Origin: Acidobacteriota bacterium
Lineage (GTDB): Bacteria; Acidobacteriota; Terriglobia; Acidiferrales; UBA7541
Reading direction: 5' to 3'
Length of the DNA: 57,788 nucleotides
NCBI GenBank assembly: GCA_003154775.1
Contig: PMES01000069.1
Span: forward strand, 1-57,788
Positions 44,620 to 53,051 of the stretch are shown here, piece after piece. The translations under genes were made by a program, and so were the position numbers. The first letter of the stretch is position 1; each line of letters opens with the position of its first letter. The notes beneath the pieces were generated by a model, which was given only the letters and a program-made list of their open reading frames with translations, was not told the origin of the DNA and searched no databases.

Positions 44620-45645
44620 GTGAAAGTCTTGGTTACAGGCGGAGCAGGTTTTATCGGTTCGAATTTTGTGCGGTATCTATTAAAGTCCCGCCGCGATCTC
44701 GAGCTCTTCAACTTCGACAAGCTTACCTACGCAGGAAACCCGGAAAGCCTGGCGGATGTGGCGCAGGATCCCCGCTATCACTTCGTCCGTGGCGACATCG
44801 CCGACCAGCAGGCGGTCGACCAAATATTTGAACGCGGTTTCAACGCGATCGTTCACTTTGCTGCGGAAACCCATGTGGATCGTAGCATCGAGGACGCATC
44901 TCCCTTTCTCAAGACCAATATACTCGGCACCCACGGTCTTCTCGAGGCAGCGCGGCGTTTTCCCGCCATGCGCTTCATCCACATCAGCACCGATGAGGTT
45001 TACGGTAGCGTCCCTGCTGGGGTGAGTTTCACGGAAGAGGCAACCCTCAATCCGCGCAGCCCATATGCGGCTAGCAAGGCCTCCGCAGAACATCTCGTCA
45101 CTGCCTACGCCAACACCTATGGAGTTCCAGTTGTCATCCTGCGCTGCACAAACAATTTCGGCCCATTTCAATTTCCGGAAAAGTTGATCCCCCTGATGAT
45201 CGCCAACGCACGCGAAGATAAGGCTGTTCCGATCTATGGGGACGGCCTACAGGAACGTGATTGGCTTTTCGTGGAAGACCACTGCCGCGCGATCACCTTG
45301 GCGCTCGACAAGGCCAAACCGGGTTCGGTCTACAATGTTTCCTCGGGGGTGCCACAACCCAATCTGAAGATTGTGCGCACGATCCTGCAACATCTGGGCA
45401 AACCCGAATCGCTCATGCAGTACGTGCAAGACCGCCCCGGTCACGATCGCCGCTATGCACTTGACAGTTCGAAAATTCGGCGCGAACTGGGTTGGGCGCC
45501 GATGGTACGCTTCGAGGAAGGTCTACACAGAACCACCGAATGGTACCAAGCCAACGCCATGTGGCTCGATCACACCCGCTCCGGGGAATACCGCAAGTAC
45601 TATGATCGGCACTACACCCGCCGTTCGGAAACGTTTCGCATCTAG
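44620..45645 (+). CDS. rfbB: dTDP-glucose 4,6-dehydratase
   Basis: A 341-residue extended SDR. It starts at GTG 44620 as MKVLVTGGAGFIGSNFVRYL, the NAD fingerprint; FIHISTDEVYGSVPAG (119-134) holds the catalytic Thr-Asp-Glu, and SPYAASKA (147-154) the Tyr-xxx-Lys pair. It converts dTDP-glucose to dTDP-4-keto-6-deoxyglucose, precursor of rhamnose and many deoxy- and aminosugars. GGAGAGGG about nine bases before GTG decides the start over the longer frame from 44557. Its normal neighbours rfbA, rfbC and rfbD are absent here (rfbA is a pseudogene), so dTDP-glucose must come from elsewhere, perhaps for the DegT/acyltransferase pair. Confidence 0.93.
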   Translation: MKVLVTGGAGFIGSNFVRYLLKSRRDLELFNFDKLTYAGNPESLADVAQDPRYHFVRGDIADQQAVDQIFERGFNAIVHFAAETHVDRSIEDASPFLKTNILGTHGLLEAARRFPAMRFIHISTDEVYGSVPAGVSFTEEATLNPRSPYAASKASAEHLVTAYANTYGVPVVILRCTNNFGPFQFPEKLIPLMIANAREDKAVPIYGDGLQERDWLFVEDHCRAITLALDKAKPGSVYNVSSGVPQPNLKIVRTILQHLGKPESLMQYVQDRPGHDRRYALDSSKIRRELGWAPMVRFEEGLHRTTEWYQANAMWLDHTRSGEYRKYYDRHYTRRSETFRI

Positions 45646-45763
45646 GTTGACTCTCCTATCGAACTAGTGGTCAACTCTTCAGACGACTTTCGTTTCAGAC
45701 GAAGCATTCCGTGAAAGTCAAGAGAGGCACCAGGCGTTCGCAACGAACGATAAGGAAAATATT

Positions 45764-46234
45764 ATGTTCAGCCGCCTGAAATACTGGTTACCCGCAATTC
45801 TTGTTGCTCTCCTGATTTCGCTGTTTTCCACGCATTATTTCAGCGGCGAGGAAACCGCCCGGGTCATCATCCCACTGCTCCATTGGCTTTTTGCTGCAGC
45901 AACACCCCGCATGCTACGCCTTATGCATGTGGGGATCCGCAAAATGGCACACGTCACTGAATTCGGCTTATTCAGCATCACCGTCTTCCATGGAATTCGC
46001 GGAGGGCGTTCTGGCTGGCGCTTCCACTGGGCCTTGGCCACTCTGGTGATTGCCGTCACCTACGCTGGCCTGGATGAATGGCACCAGTCCTTCGTGCCCG
46101 TTCGCCAAGCCAGCGCCCGTGATGTCGCGATTGACGCTCTGGGTGCGTTGCTGGCGCAGGTTCTGGTCTGGGCCTATGCCAATTGGAGGCACCTTCACCG
46201 GGCCGCCATTTCTCTCGGCAAGGACCTCCGCTAA
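45764..46234 (+). CDS. VanZ-like membrane protein
   Basis: A 156-residue protein with four predicted helices, matching the VanZ-like family: LPAILVALLISLFSTHYFSG, RKMAHVTEFGLFSITVFHGI (the conserved K-x-x-H-x-x-E/F pattern), LATLVIAVTYAGLDEWHQSF with its DE-x-HQ motif, and ARDVAIDALGALLAQVLVWA with the RD-x-x-ID motif. The function of the family is not settled; members often sit in or near EPS and exosortase loci. It follows rfbB by 118 bases on the same strand and converges with the large secreted protein gene, 27 bases apart. Confidence 0.85.
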   Translation: MFSRLKYWLPAILVALLISLFSTHYFSGEETARVIIPLLHWLFAAATPRMLRLMHVGIRKMAHVTEFGLFSITVFHGIRGGRSGWRFHWALATLVIAVTYAGLDEWHQSFVPVRQASARDVAIDALGALLAQVLVWAYANWRHLHRAAISLGKDLR

Positions 46235-46261
46235 GAAATGAAGTTGTTCTGCCCTAGGAAC

Positions 46262-48865
46262 TCAGGGAATGATGGCTTGGGCTTGGTTAGAATGCGAGCT
46301 CTCCGTATCGCTAGAATCCACAGCCGTCGTGACGTAGTAGTAGGTCGTTCCGTTCTGCACGGTTGTGTCCGTATAGGTCAGGTTGGTGACCGAGGATCCG
46401 TTAATCTTCACGTAGCCAGTCCCGCTCGTCGTGCTGCGATACACATAGTAACTTAGCCCTGTCGGGTTGCTCTCATCCCAATTCAGAACTACGGAATGAG
46501 GGGGATCCCCCGTTCCCGACAACGCTATGGTCGCGGGTGATCCAGTCGCGTTGCTGGTTACGTTAACCGTGCCGGTCGCGCTTCCCGCATTTGTCGGGGC
46601 AAAGATGACGCTAAAGGTGAGCGTTTGCCCCGCCGAAAGCCCCACGGGTGTTCCCGCTCCACTGAGGCTGTAGCCGCTCCCGCTGACGCTGATCTGCGTG
46701 ATCTGTACATTCGTGTTGCCGGTGTTTGTGATCGTCTCAGGTTGCGTGGACGAAGTGCCCGTGTTCACATTTTCGAAGCTAAAACTGTTCGAGCTGAGGC
46801 TGAGGGTGAGCGTTGCGGCCACCCCGGTGCCAGTCAGTGCCACCGTCGCTGGCGAACCGGGAGCGCTGCTCGTGATGGTCAGGCTCCCGCCCGTGCCGCC
46901 TGTAGATGTCGGGGAGAACTGCGCATTGAACGTACTAGCTTGCGCCGGGTTCAACGTGAGCGGCAGGCTCAATCCGTTGGTGCTGAATGCGCTCCCTGTC
47001 ACGCTGACCTGTGAAACCGTCAACGCAGCCGTGCCCGTATTACTGAGCTGGATGGTCTGGGAATCGGTCGTCCCCACCGTAACATTGACGAAGCTGAAGC
47101 TGGATGGCGTAATGCTCAACGCCGCCTGCACTCCAGTCCCCGTGACCGGAATGACGGCGCTTGCTCCTAGTGTATTCGCAACGGTCACGTTTCCGCTGAC
47201 GTTCTCGCTGCTCGTCGGACTGAACTTCACGGTCATCGACGTGGCTTGGGAAGGCGTCAATGTAACGGGCGTGGTGATCCCGGAGACACTCACGTCCTTT
47301 GCATTCACCGTAACCTGGGAAATCGTGACACTGGTGTTCCCGGTGTTCGTGATGCTGACACTCTGCGAGCCGGAGCTGCCCGCCGTCACACTTCCGAAGG
47401 TCACACTCGATGGGCTTGGGGTCATCGTTACTGTCCCAGCCACACCCGTGCCGGTCAAGAAGACCGTCACGGGTGACCCAGGTGCATTGCTCGAAATGCT
47501 CACCGTTCCTGGCAGCGATCCCGCCGTGGTGGGTGAGAATTCTGCTGTCACGGTGGTGCTCTGTCCCGCCGTAAGCGTCGCCGGTGTGGTCAGCCCGCTG
47601 ATACTGTAGCCGATGCCACTTGCCGTAACATTTGAGATTGTGAGCGTTGCTGTCCCGGTATTCGTCAGCGTGAGTGCTTGTGTCTTCGTCTGTCCATCCA
47701 CAACGCTTCCGAAGTTGAAAGTGGACGGCGTGACGCTCAATCCCGCCTGCACACCAGCGCCACTCAAATTAATCGTCAAGGGCGAGCCGCTTGCGTTGCT
47801 GGTTACTGTCACTGTACCCGTGGCATTCCCGACTGTCGTGGGAGCGAATTTCGCCGTGAAGCTCAAAGTCTGAGAAGCCGCTACCGTTGCCGGTGTGCTC
47901 ACGCCGGTCAAGCTAAACCCGGTTCCACTCACAGTAATGCTCGAAATTTGCGCAGCGGCATTCCCGGTATTTGTCAGTGTGATCAACTGGCTGGCGCTGC
48001 TGCTGGTCGAAACATTTCCAAAGTTCACGCTGGCCGGATTGGCGCTCAGCTGCCCTAGAGCCGTGGACGAACCGGTTCCCGTCAAGCCAACCACCGCCGT
48101 CGGCGTGGTTGGATCGTTGCTCGTGATCGTCAGGCTGCCAGACACCGCGCCGGCTAGCGTCGGCGCGAACGTCAAGGTCACCGGAGCGTTTTGCCCGGCA
48201 CTGATCGTCTTAGGCGTGGTAATGCCGCTGATCCCAAAGTCCGCTCCCGAAAGTGTCAGGAGGGAAATCGTCAAATCTGCCGTGCCCGCATTTGAAATGG
48301 TCAGGCTCGAGCTCCCGGTCGATCCGACGGAAACGCTTCCAAAGTTCACCGCACTCGCACTCAAACTCAACTGCGGTTGCGGTGTCACGCCTGTCGCGGA
48401 GAGATTTACCACTACCGGCGAACTGCCTCCATCGCCCTGCACTGTCAATGTCCCCGTGATAGCACCAGCGCTCGTCGGATTAACGGAGACAGAAAAACTG
48501 CCGCCTTGCCCCGTGGCCAGCACCATCGGCGGGGTCATTCCGGAGAGGCTGAACTGAGAATTCGAGAAAGTCGCCTGCGTGATGTTGACCGCGATATTGC
48601 CGGTATTGGAGACCGAGAGGCTCTGCAAAGTTGCCTTGCCTACCGGCACTTTGCCAAAACTGACGCTCGCTGGTGTGACTTGAAAGGACCCTTGGGATAC
48701 CGGCTGTGTCTTTGAAGCACTAACTACACCCGCGCAGCCGTTTAGCAGCGTCAAAGGCAGGATTGCGGTGACAAGCAGGAGGGAAGTTTCACGTTTCCAA
48801 TTCTTGCGTGCGACGCGCTGATTTTCGATCCATGTCCCAGCCCCTTCGACACACGTGCTCGCCAT
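46262..48865 (-). CDS. Secreted choice-of-anchor-D repeat protein with C-terminal FN3 domain
   Basis: An 867-residue exported protein. An N-terminal hydrophobic segment (SLLLVTAILPLTLLNGC) ends in a possible lipobox (LNGC) around residue 43, following a basic stretch. Seven ASH/choice-of-anchor-D-type beta domains of about 100 residues follow, each opening with a pattern like PASVSFGKVPVGK, ASAVNFGSVSVGS or PSTFNFGSVVDGQ and ending in GSPxTVxLTGTG. A fibronectin type III domain closes it (VVLNWDESNPTGLSYYVYRS, YYYVTTAVDSSDTES). The repeats are long and similar, so it is likely to recombine. It has no PEP-CTERM signal. It may be a surface or matrix adhesin, shares its architecture with 56678-57739, and the upstream 452 bases (48866-49317) hold a shared GCCTGTAC element. 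Confidence 0.85.
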   Translation of the reverse strand: MASTCVEGAGTWIENQRVARKNWKRETSLLLVTAILPLTLLNGCAGVVSASKTQPVSQGSFQVTPASVSFGKVPVGKATLQSLSVSNTGNIAVNITQATFSNSQFSLSGMTPPMVLATGQGGSFSVSVNPTSAGAITGTLTVQGDGGSSPVVVNLSATGVTPQPQLSLSASAVNFGSVSVGSTGSSSLTISNAGTADLTISLLTLSGADFGISGITTPKTISAGQNAPVTLTFAPTLAGAVSGSLTITSNDPTTPTAVVGLTGTGSSTALGQLSANPASVNFGNVSTSSSASQLITLTNTGNAAAQISSITVSGTGFSLTGVSTPATVAASQTLSFTAKFAPTTVGNATGTVTVTSNASGSPLTINLSGAGVQAGLSVTPSTFNFGSVVDGQTKTQALTLTNTGTATLTISNVTASGIGYSISGLTTPATLTAGQSTTVTAEFSPTTAGSLPGTVSISSNAPGSPVTVFLTGTGVAGTVTMTPSPSSVTFGSVTAGSSGSQSVSITNTGNTSVTISQVTVNAKDVSVSGITTPVTLTPSQATSMTVKFSPTSSENVSGNVTVANTLGASAVIPVTGTGVQAALSITPSSFSFVNVTVGTTDSQTIQLSNTGTAALTVSQVSVTGSAFSTNGLSLPLTLNPAQASTFNAQFSPTSTGGTGGSLTITSSAPGSPATVALTGTGVAATLTLSLSSNSFSFENVNTGTSSTQPETITNTGNTNVQITQISVSGSGYSLSGAGTPVGLSAGQTLTFSVIFAPTNAGSATGTVNVTSNATGSPATIALSGTGDPPHSVVLNWDESNPTGLSYYVYRSTTSGTGYVKINGSSVTNLTYTDTTVQNGTTYYYVTTAVDSSDTESSHSNQAQAIIP

Positions 48866-48947
48866 GGCCTACCCCTCCCTAGCTGTATCCAGCTACGAAG
48901 GTATCGGTAATGGTACTCACCAGCCTACTGGTTAGAGGGCCAATTTC

Positions 48948-48971
48948 GGGACAGTCGCCTGTACTGTACGG
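48948..48971. promoter_or_regulatory. Candidate element GGGACAG..GCCTGTAC upstream of the large secreted protein gene
   Basis: The plus strand reads GGGACAGTCGCCTGTACTGT and continues ACGG. GGGACAG plus GCCTGTAC, two bases apart, recurs upstream of the smaller ASH/FN3 gene (56627-56654, three bases apart), and CTGTCC plus GCCTGTACAG upstream of the beta-helix gene (10160-10200). It is about 83 bases from the ATG of the minus-strand gene. Confidence 0.35.
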
Positions 48972-49317
48972 AGGACCATCCTTTATCTGGCCCAGACCTT
49001 GCACCCCTAGGAATTCCCTATCTCGGGCTTTCCAGGCACCCGCTACAGAAGCATGTCAAAGCGGAAGCAACTTGCTGAAAATAAAGCGGTTATGATGAGT
49101 GAGGAGTAAAGCCACGCCACAGCCTTGTGAATAACTTCAGAGGTGCTGTTCCGACGCCCGTGCCGCAACTCGGCGCGCCACCAACAACACTGGCGCGGGT
49201 GTCAATTTGAAGTTTAGGCCAAGTGAACCCCGCAGCCACCAGGCGGTCGGCCCGGGATGAACTTGCGGACTCCACTAGGCCACTACCCTCGAGCGCAGGC
49301 CGTTCGTTGTCGCACAA

Positions 49318-50481
49318 CTAATCTGTCGCGTAGTTCCGCACCGATTCACTCGACAGATTCGTCGCGCGCTCCCCGCGCTGCGCGGCCTTTCTGGTCATCA
49401 ATCCCGCATCGTGGATCTTGTAGATCAGTGCGCGGTAGCTGATTTTCAGCGCCAGCGCCGTCTTTCGGCGGTTCCACTGATTCGTGCGGAGTGTTTCCAG
49501 AATGATGTTGCGCTCCATCTCTCGAATGGCGTCTTTCGCCAATTGCTTTAAGGTTACGGGTGTCCCATTGCCTTCGGCGGACCGCACCGCCTTGGGTTTT
49601 TTCGGAGCGTGCTCTTGATAAATCGCAGCCTCGGGTCCGATCAGAACGTACCGCGCAACGCCGTTCGACAGTTCTCTCAGATTCCCCGGCCAATTCAGAT
49701 TTTGGAGGTACTGGAGCATCTCCGGAGGGAACATGTCTCTCTTAGTCCCAAACTGCTTTTCAAAATGGACCCTGAAGAACTCGGCCAGCGCCGGAATGTC
49801 TTCGCGCCTCTCGCGCAGCGTCGGCACCTTTAAGCGAAACCCATTTATGCGGTAAAACAAGTCTTGCCGGAATCTTCCGGCTTGCGTTTCCTGATCCAGA
49901 TCCTTGTGGGTCGCGCAGATAACACGCGCATCGATCCGCCGTTCGGAGTGATCCCCGATCCGCGAGAACGTGCCGTCTTGCAGGAATTGCAAAAGTTTGC
50001 TCTGAAGATTCGGATCCAGCTCCGCAATCTCATCCAAAAACAAAGTGCCGCGATGCGCCATTTCCACTCGCCCGGGCTTGGCAACGTTTGCCCCGGTAAA
50101 CGCTCCCTGCTCGTATCCAAACAACTCGCTTTCAAGCAGCGTCCCGGGAATCGCTGCGCAGCTGACCTTGACGAACTCTCCGGAGGCGTACTCCGAATTC
50201 ACATGTATCCATCTTGCAAGCGCTTCTTTGCCCGTGCCGCCCTCACCACAAAGCAAAATCGGGACGTTCGTCCGGCAGATTTTCTCCGCTCTCTGACGCA
50301 CCTCCGCCATCACTGCCGAGCGCCCGAACAAAACAGGGTCTGGGGGCACGTGGTCTAGTCTTTCCCAACTGGCGTTCCGGGTTGGACATTCTCCTGCCAT
50401 GTGTTCTGGTACCAAGGCGTTGCACATCGCCAGCCAAAGGCGGTGCGTATCTGGCGTGTTTCCGAACCCCTCCCCAGGCAA
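49318..50481 (-). CDS. Sigma-54 activator lacking a receiver domain
   Basis: A 387-residue bacterial enhancer-binding protein. After about 50 unconserved residues comes the AAA+ domain: ILLCGEGGTGKEALARWIHV (Walker A), ELFGYEQGAFTGANVAKPGR with the intact GAFTGA loop (126-131) that contacts sigma-54, and RGTLFLDEIAELDPNLQSKL (Walker B). The arginine finger region is QDLFYRINGFRLKVPTLRER. A Fis-type helix-turn-helix ends it (LRTNQWNRRKTALALKISYR). With no receiver, GAF or PAS domain it may be controlled by a partner protein or by its own level. It is a candidate activator for the five sigma-54 promoters in this window. Confidence 0.9.
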   Translation of the reverse strand: MPGEGFGNTPDTHRLWLAMCNALVPEHMAGECPTRNASWERLDHVPPDPVLFGRSAVMAEVRQRAEKICRTNVPILLCGEGGTGKEALARWIHVNSEYASGEFVKVSCAAIPGTLLESELFGYEQGAFTGANVAKPGRVEMAHRGTLFLDEIAELDPNLQSKLLQFLQDGTFSRIGDHSERRIDARVICATHKDLDQETQAGRFRQDLFYRINGFRLKVPTLRERREDIPALAEFFRVHFEKQFGTKRDMFPPEMLQYLQNLNWPGNLRELSNGVARYVLIGPEAAIYQEHAPKKPKAVRSAEGNGTPVTLKQLAKDAIREMERNIILETLRTNQWNRRKTALALKISYRALIYKIHDAGLMTRKAAQRGERATNLSSESVRNYATD

Positions 50482-50752
50482 TAAGGCTTTCTTTTTCAGT
50501 ACAATACAGACAGCGCCCCCTGCAAAGTCCTAGTACTATAAGGCCCCTCAACTTTTCTTCCATCTGTAACAATGGGAAAACTTCAAGACACTACGAGAAA
50601 GGATTGTTCTCTCGAATGGCTAAGAAACCATACAGAGCCCGCGGGGCAAGTTGCGGTAAAGAAATCAGAAGTAGAGCAGGACTGTTAGTCTGTGCCCTGC
50701 TCCATGGTGAGAATCTAGTCCGGCTGCGTAGCGTTGGAATCCACGGTATTTG

Positions 50753-51100
50753 TCAGGCTCGCGCGGGTTCTCCACGAATAATGTCGTAGCGCTCGATCAC
50801 CGCCGCTACTCCCATCCGTGGCTCTCCATCCTCCACGCGACGTTCCACGCGGACCACTTTCCCTTGCGCGCGAACAAAAACATCCGTGCCGTGCGTGATC
50901 TCTGCGGGCAGCGTCAGCGTGATGTCCAGCTTGGATCCCGCATCCACATCCTGCCCGATCACGAAATACAATCCCCGCGTTGAAATATCTCTCGTCTTCC
51001 CCTCTTGCCGGTTGACGAGTCTTTCGGCTGCGAACCGGATGCTGATTGGCAACGTCAAGTCATAGCGTCGCGCCGTGCGGCGTTCTTCCATTACTGACAT
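50753..51100 (-). CDS. PilZ-domain (c-di-GMP-binding) protein
   Basis: A 115-residue single PilZ domain. EERRTARRYDLTLPISIRF gives the RxxxR motif and KTRDISTRGLYFVIGQDV the D-x-S-xx-G motif that together bind c-di-GMP. VFVRAQGKVVRVERRVEDGE forms the barrel strands. ATG 51100, after GGAGTCGAGG, is preferred over a start at 51136. It would be a stand-alone c-di-GMP receptor in the cytoplasm. It lies between two sigma-54 activator genes on the same strand and may pass the c-di-GMP signal to them or to EPS enzymes. Confidence 0.85.
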   Translation of the reverse strand: MSVMEERRTARRYDLTLPISIRFAAERLVNRQEGKTRDISTRGLYFVIGQDVDAGSKLDITLTLPAEITHGTDVFVRAQGKVVRVERRVEDGEPRMGVAAVIERYDIIRGEPARA

Positions 51101-51551
51101 CCTCGACTCCGTCCGTGGCTCCAGAGCGCAAGCCACTTCCCCAATTGCGGTTTCTTGCTAAAAGATTTTGCCGGATTCTTGCTTGCCTTCACGGGTGAGA
51201 ACGAAGATCTCAGTCGGCCCTGACGTGTTTCCGCTGGGATTCCTTCATGCTCCCTCGCGGTCATCCCGAATCAACCTGATTCGGAAGCCGAAAAGAAGCA
51301 CGCATTCTCTCAATCGCTCGGGCCTCGGAATTCCTGCAGACTCTCGCTCCCGCAGGAAGTCCCGACGCGCAACCCCCTCCCCCGTTCTTTGAGCTCTCGA
51401 CCCAAATTTCACTCAACGGGAGGTTTGCTGCGCTTTTGTCCAGCACTGTGTTGCTTTTCGCTGCGCAACATACCCCGCACAAGCTTTTCCTGCAAGTTCT
51501 CTTTTCCCCCAGCGTGCTCAGGACCAACCACGTCGTACTAGACCTGCTCTG
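51101..51551. other. Intergenic stretch without recognised gene
   Basis: About 450 bases separate the PilZ gene from the response-regulator gene. I see no supported frame. Two poor GG-N10-GC matches on the minus strand are too weak to call promoters, although the PilZ gene needs one in this stretch. Confidence 0.45.
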
Positions 51552-53021
51552 TCACTCTACCTTGGTCCCCACCGTCGCCGGTGCCGTCTCCTCTGCTTTC
51601 GCTGCCGCAGTCCGGCGCGTCCTCGGCGTGTCCAGATTGAATCGCCTCATCTTATAGAGCAGGGCCTTGTAGCTGATCCCCAGCATCTTGGCGGCGTCCT
51701 TGCGGCACCACCGCGTCTTTTCCAGCGCGTCGGCGATCGCTTCCATCTCCGCTTCGTCCTTCAACCCGCGCACCAGCGCTTTCAAACCCTGCTCTTTCGG
51801 AACGTTCGTCACCTCACGAGGAGAAATCCTCTGCCGAGTCGCGGACATCTCCACTAACTCCCGCAGGCTGCCTTCGTCATCTTCGAGAATCACGTACCGC
51901 TTGACGAAGTTTTCCAGTTCCCGCAAATTCCCGGGCCATGGATAATTCAATGCCGCATCCAAAAGATGCTCGGAAGGAGCCACTGCCGGCTTGCCGAATT
52001 TCTCGCTGTACTTTTGCAGGAAATGACGGAAAAGGAGCGGAATTTCAGCCGTCCGTTCCCGCAGCGGAGGCACCATGATCGACAGCACGTTCAACCGGTA
52101 ATACAAATCTTCGCGGAATTTCCCCGTCTTCATGGCTTCCTGCACATCCACGTTTGTCGCCGCCAACACGCGAACATCTGTCTCTACCAGGTGCCTTCCA
52201 CCCAGTCGCGAATACTGGTGATCCTGTAAGACATGAAGCAATTTGGCTTGCAGGTGCGTGGACATCTCCGCGATCTCATCCAGGAAGATCGTGCCCTTGT
52301 TGGCCATCTCGAATTTTCCGGGCTTCGCCCGCACCGCTCCCGTAAACGCCCCTTGTTCATATCCGAATAGTTCCGACTCGAGCAACTCCCCCGGGAGCGC
52401 CGCGCAATTCACCTTGACGAACGCTTGATTCCTTCGTTTCGAACGCAGATGGATCATCCGGGCCACCACTTCCTTGCCCACGCCGCTCTCCCCGCAGATG
52501 AACACCGGCACGTCTACGGGAGCGATTTGCAGAATCTGCTGCCGGATGCGCACCATCTGGGGGCTCGCTGCCAGGAAGCTCAAATCCTCGGTGATCTGCT
52601 CGCAATACTCCCGCAACGCCTGGTTTTCCTGGGTCAGCTGTTTCTTTTGCCGCGACTTGAGCATCGCCGCGTCGAGTTCCGTCTTTTCAAATGGCTTTGT
52701 CAGGTAGTCGTGTGCCCCGAGCCGGATAGCTTCCACCACTGTCCCTACCTCATTCGAACAAGACAGCATGATCACATTCAGGCTGCGGTCCAGCCGCATC
52801 AGTTCCCGCAGCGTGTCGAGCCCGTTCATTTCGGGCATCAGCACATCCAGAATGATGAAGTCCGGCCGTTCGCCGGCGTTCACACGCGTCAGCGCTTCCC
52901 TGCCGCTGCTCACCGTCTCCACATCAAACCCATCCACCTCCAGCAGGGTCTGCAAGTATTTTCGAATGCTGGGCTCATCATCGACGACTAGGATCTTCTC
53001 TTTCACTTCTTTCACAGCCAT
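51552..53021 (-). CDS. NtrC-family sigma-54 response regulator
   Basis: A 489-residue response regulator. The receiver opens with KILVVDDEPSIRKYLQTLLE and Asp59 in FIILDVLMPEMNG is the phosphorylation site; DYLTKPFEK has the conserved Lys. The AAA+ domain has VFICGESGVGKEVVARMIHL (Walker A), LFGYEQGAFTGAVRAKPGK (GAFTGA 224-229) and GTIFLDEIAEMSTHLQAKLL. A Fis-type HTH (KTRWCRKDAAKMLGISYKAL) ends it. GAGGAG before ATG 53021 fixes the start, later than the frame's first start at 53042. The histidine kinase gene ends 30 bases upstream, so the two form a two-component pair, similar to the exosortase-linked PrsK/PrsR pairs, although this kinase is soluble. Confidence 0.93.
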   Translation of the reverse strand: MAVKEVKEKILVVDDEPSIRKYLQTLLEVDGFDVETVSSGREALTRVNAGERPDFIILDVLMPEMNGLDTLRELMRLDRSLNVIMLSCSNEVGTVVEAIRLGAHDYLTKPFEKTELDAAMLKSRQKKQLTQENQALREYCEQITEDLSFLAASPQMVRIRQQILQIAPVDVPVFICGESGVGKEVVARMIHLRSKRRNQAFVKVNCAALPGELLESELFGYEQGAFTGAVRAKPGKFEMANKGTIFLDEIAEMSTHLQAKLLHVLQDHQYSRLGGRHLVETDVRVLAATNVDVQEAMKTGKFREDLYYRLNVLSIMVPPLRERTAEIPLLFRHFLQKYSEKFGKPAVAPSEHLLDAALNYPWPGNLRELENFVKRYVILEDDEGSLRELVEMSATRQRISPREVTNVPKEQGLKALVRGLKDEAEMEAIADALEKTRWCRKDAAKMLGISYKALLYKMRRFNLDTPRTRRTAAAKAEETAPATVGTKVE

Positions 53022-53051
53022 TTTTCTTTCTCCTCGCCCCAAATCCAGCGC

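Noticed and set aside
50674-50702. Inverted repeat GAGCAGG...CCTGCTC downstream of a PilZ gene
   Set aside because: Seven-base stem with a long loop and no T run on either strand, so I did not call a terminator.
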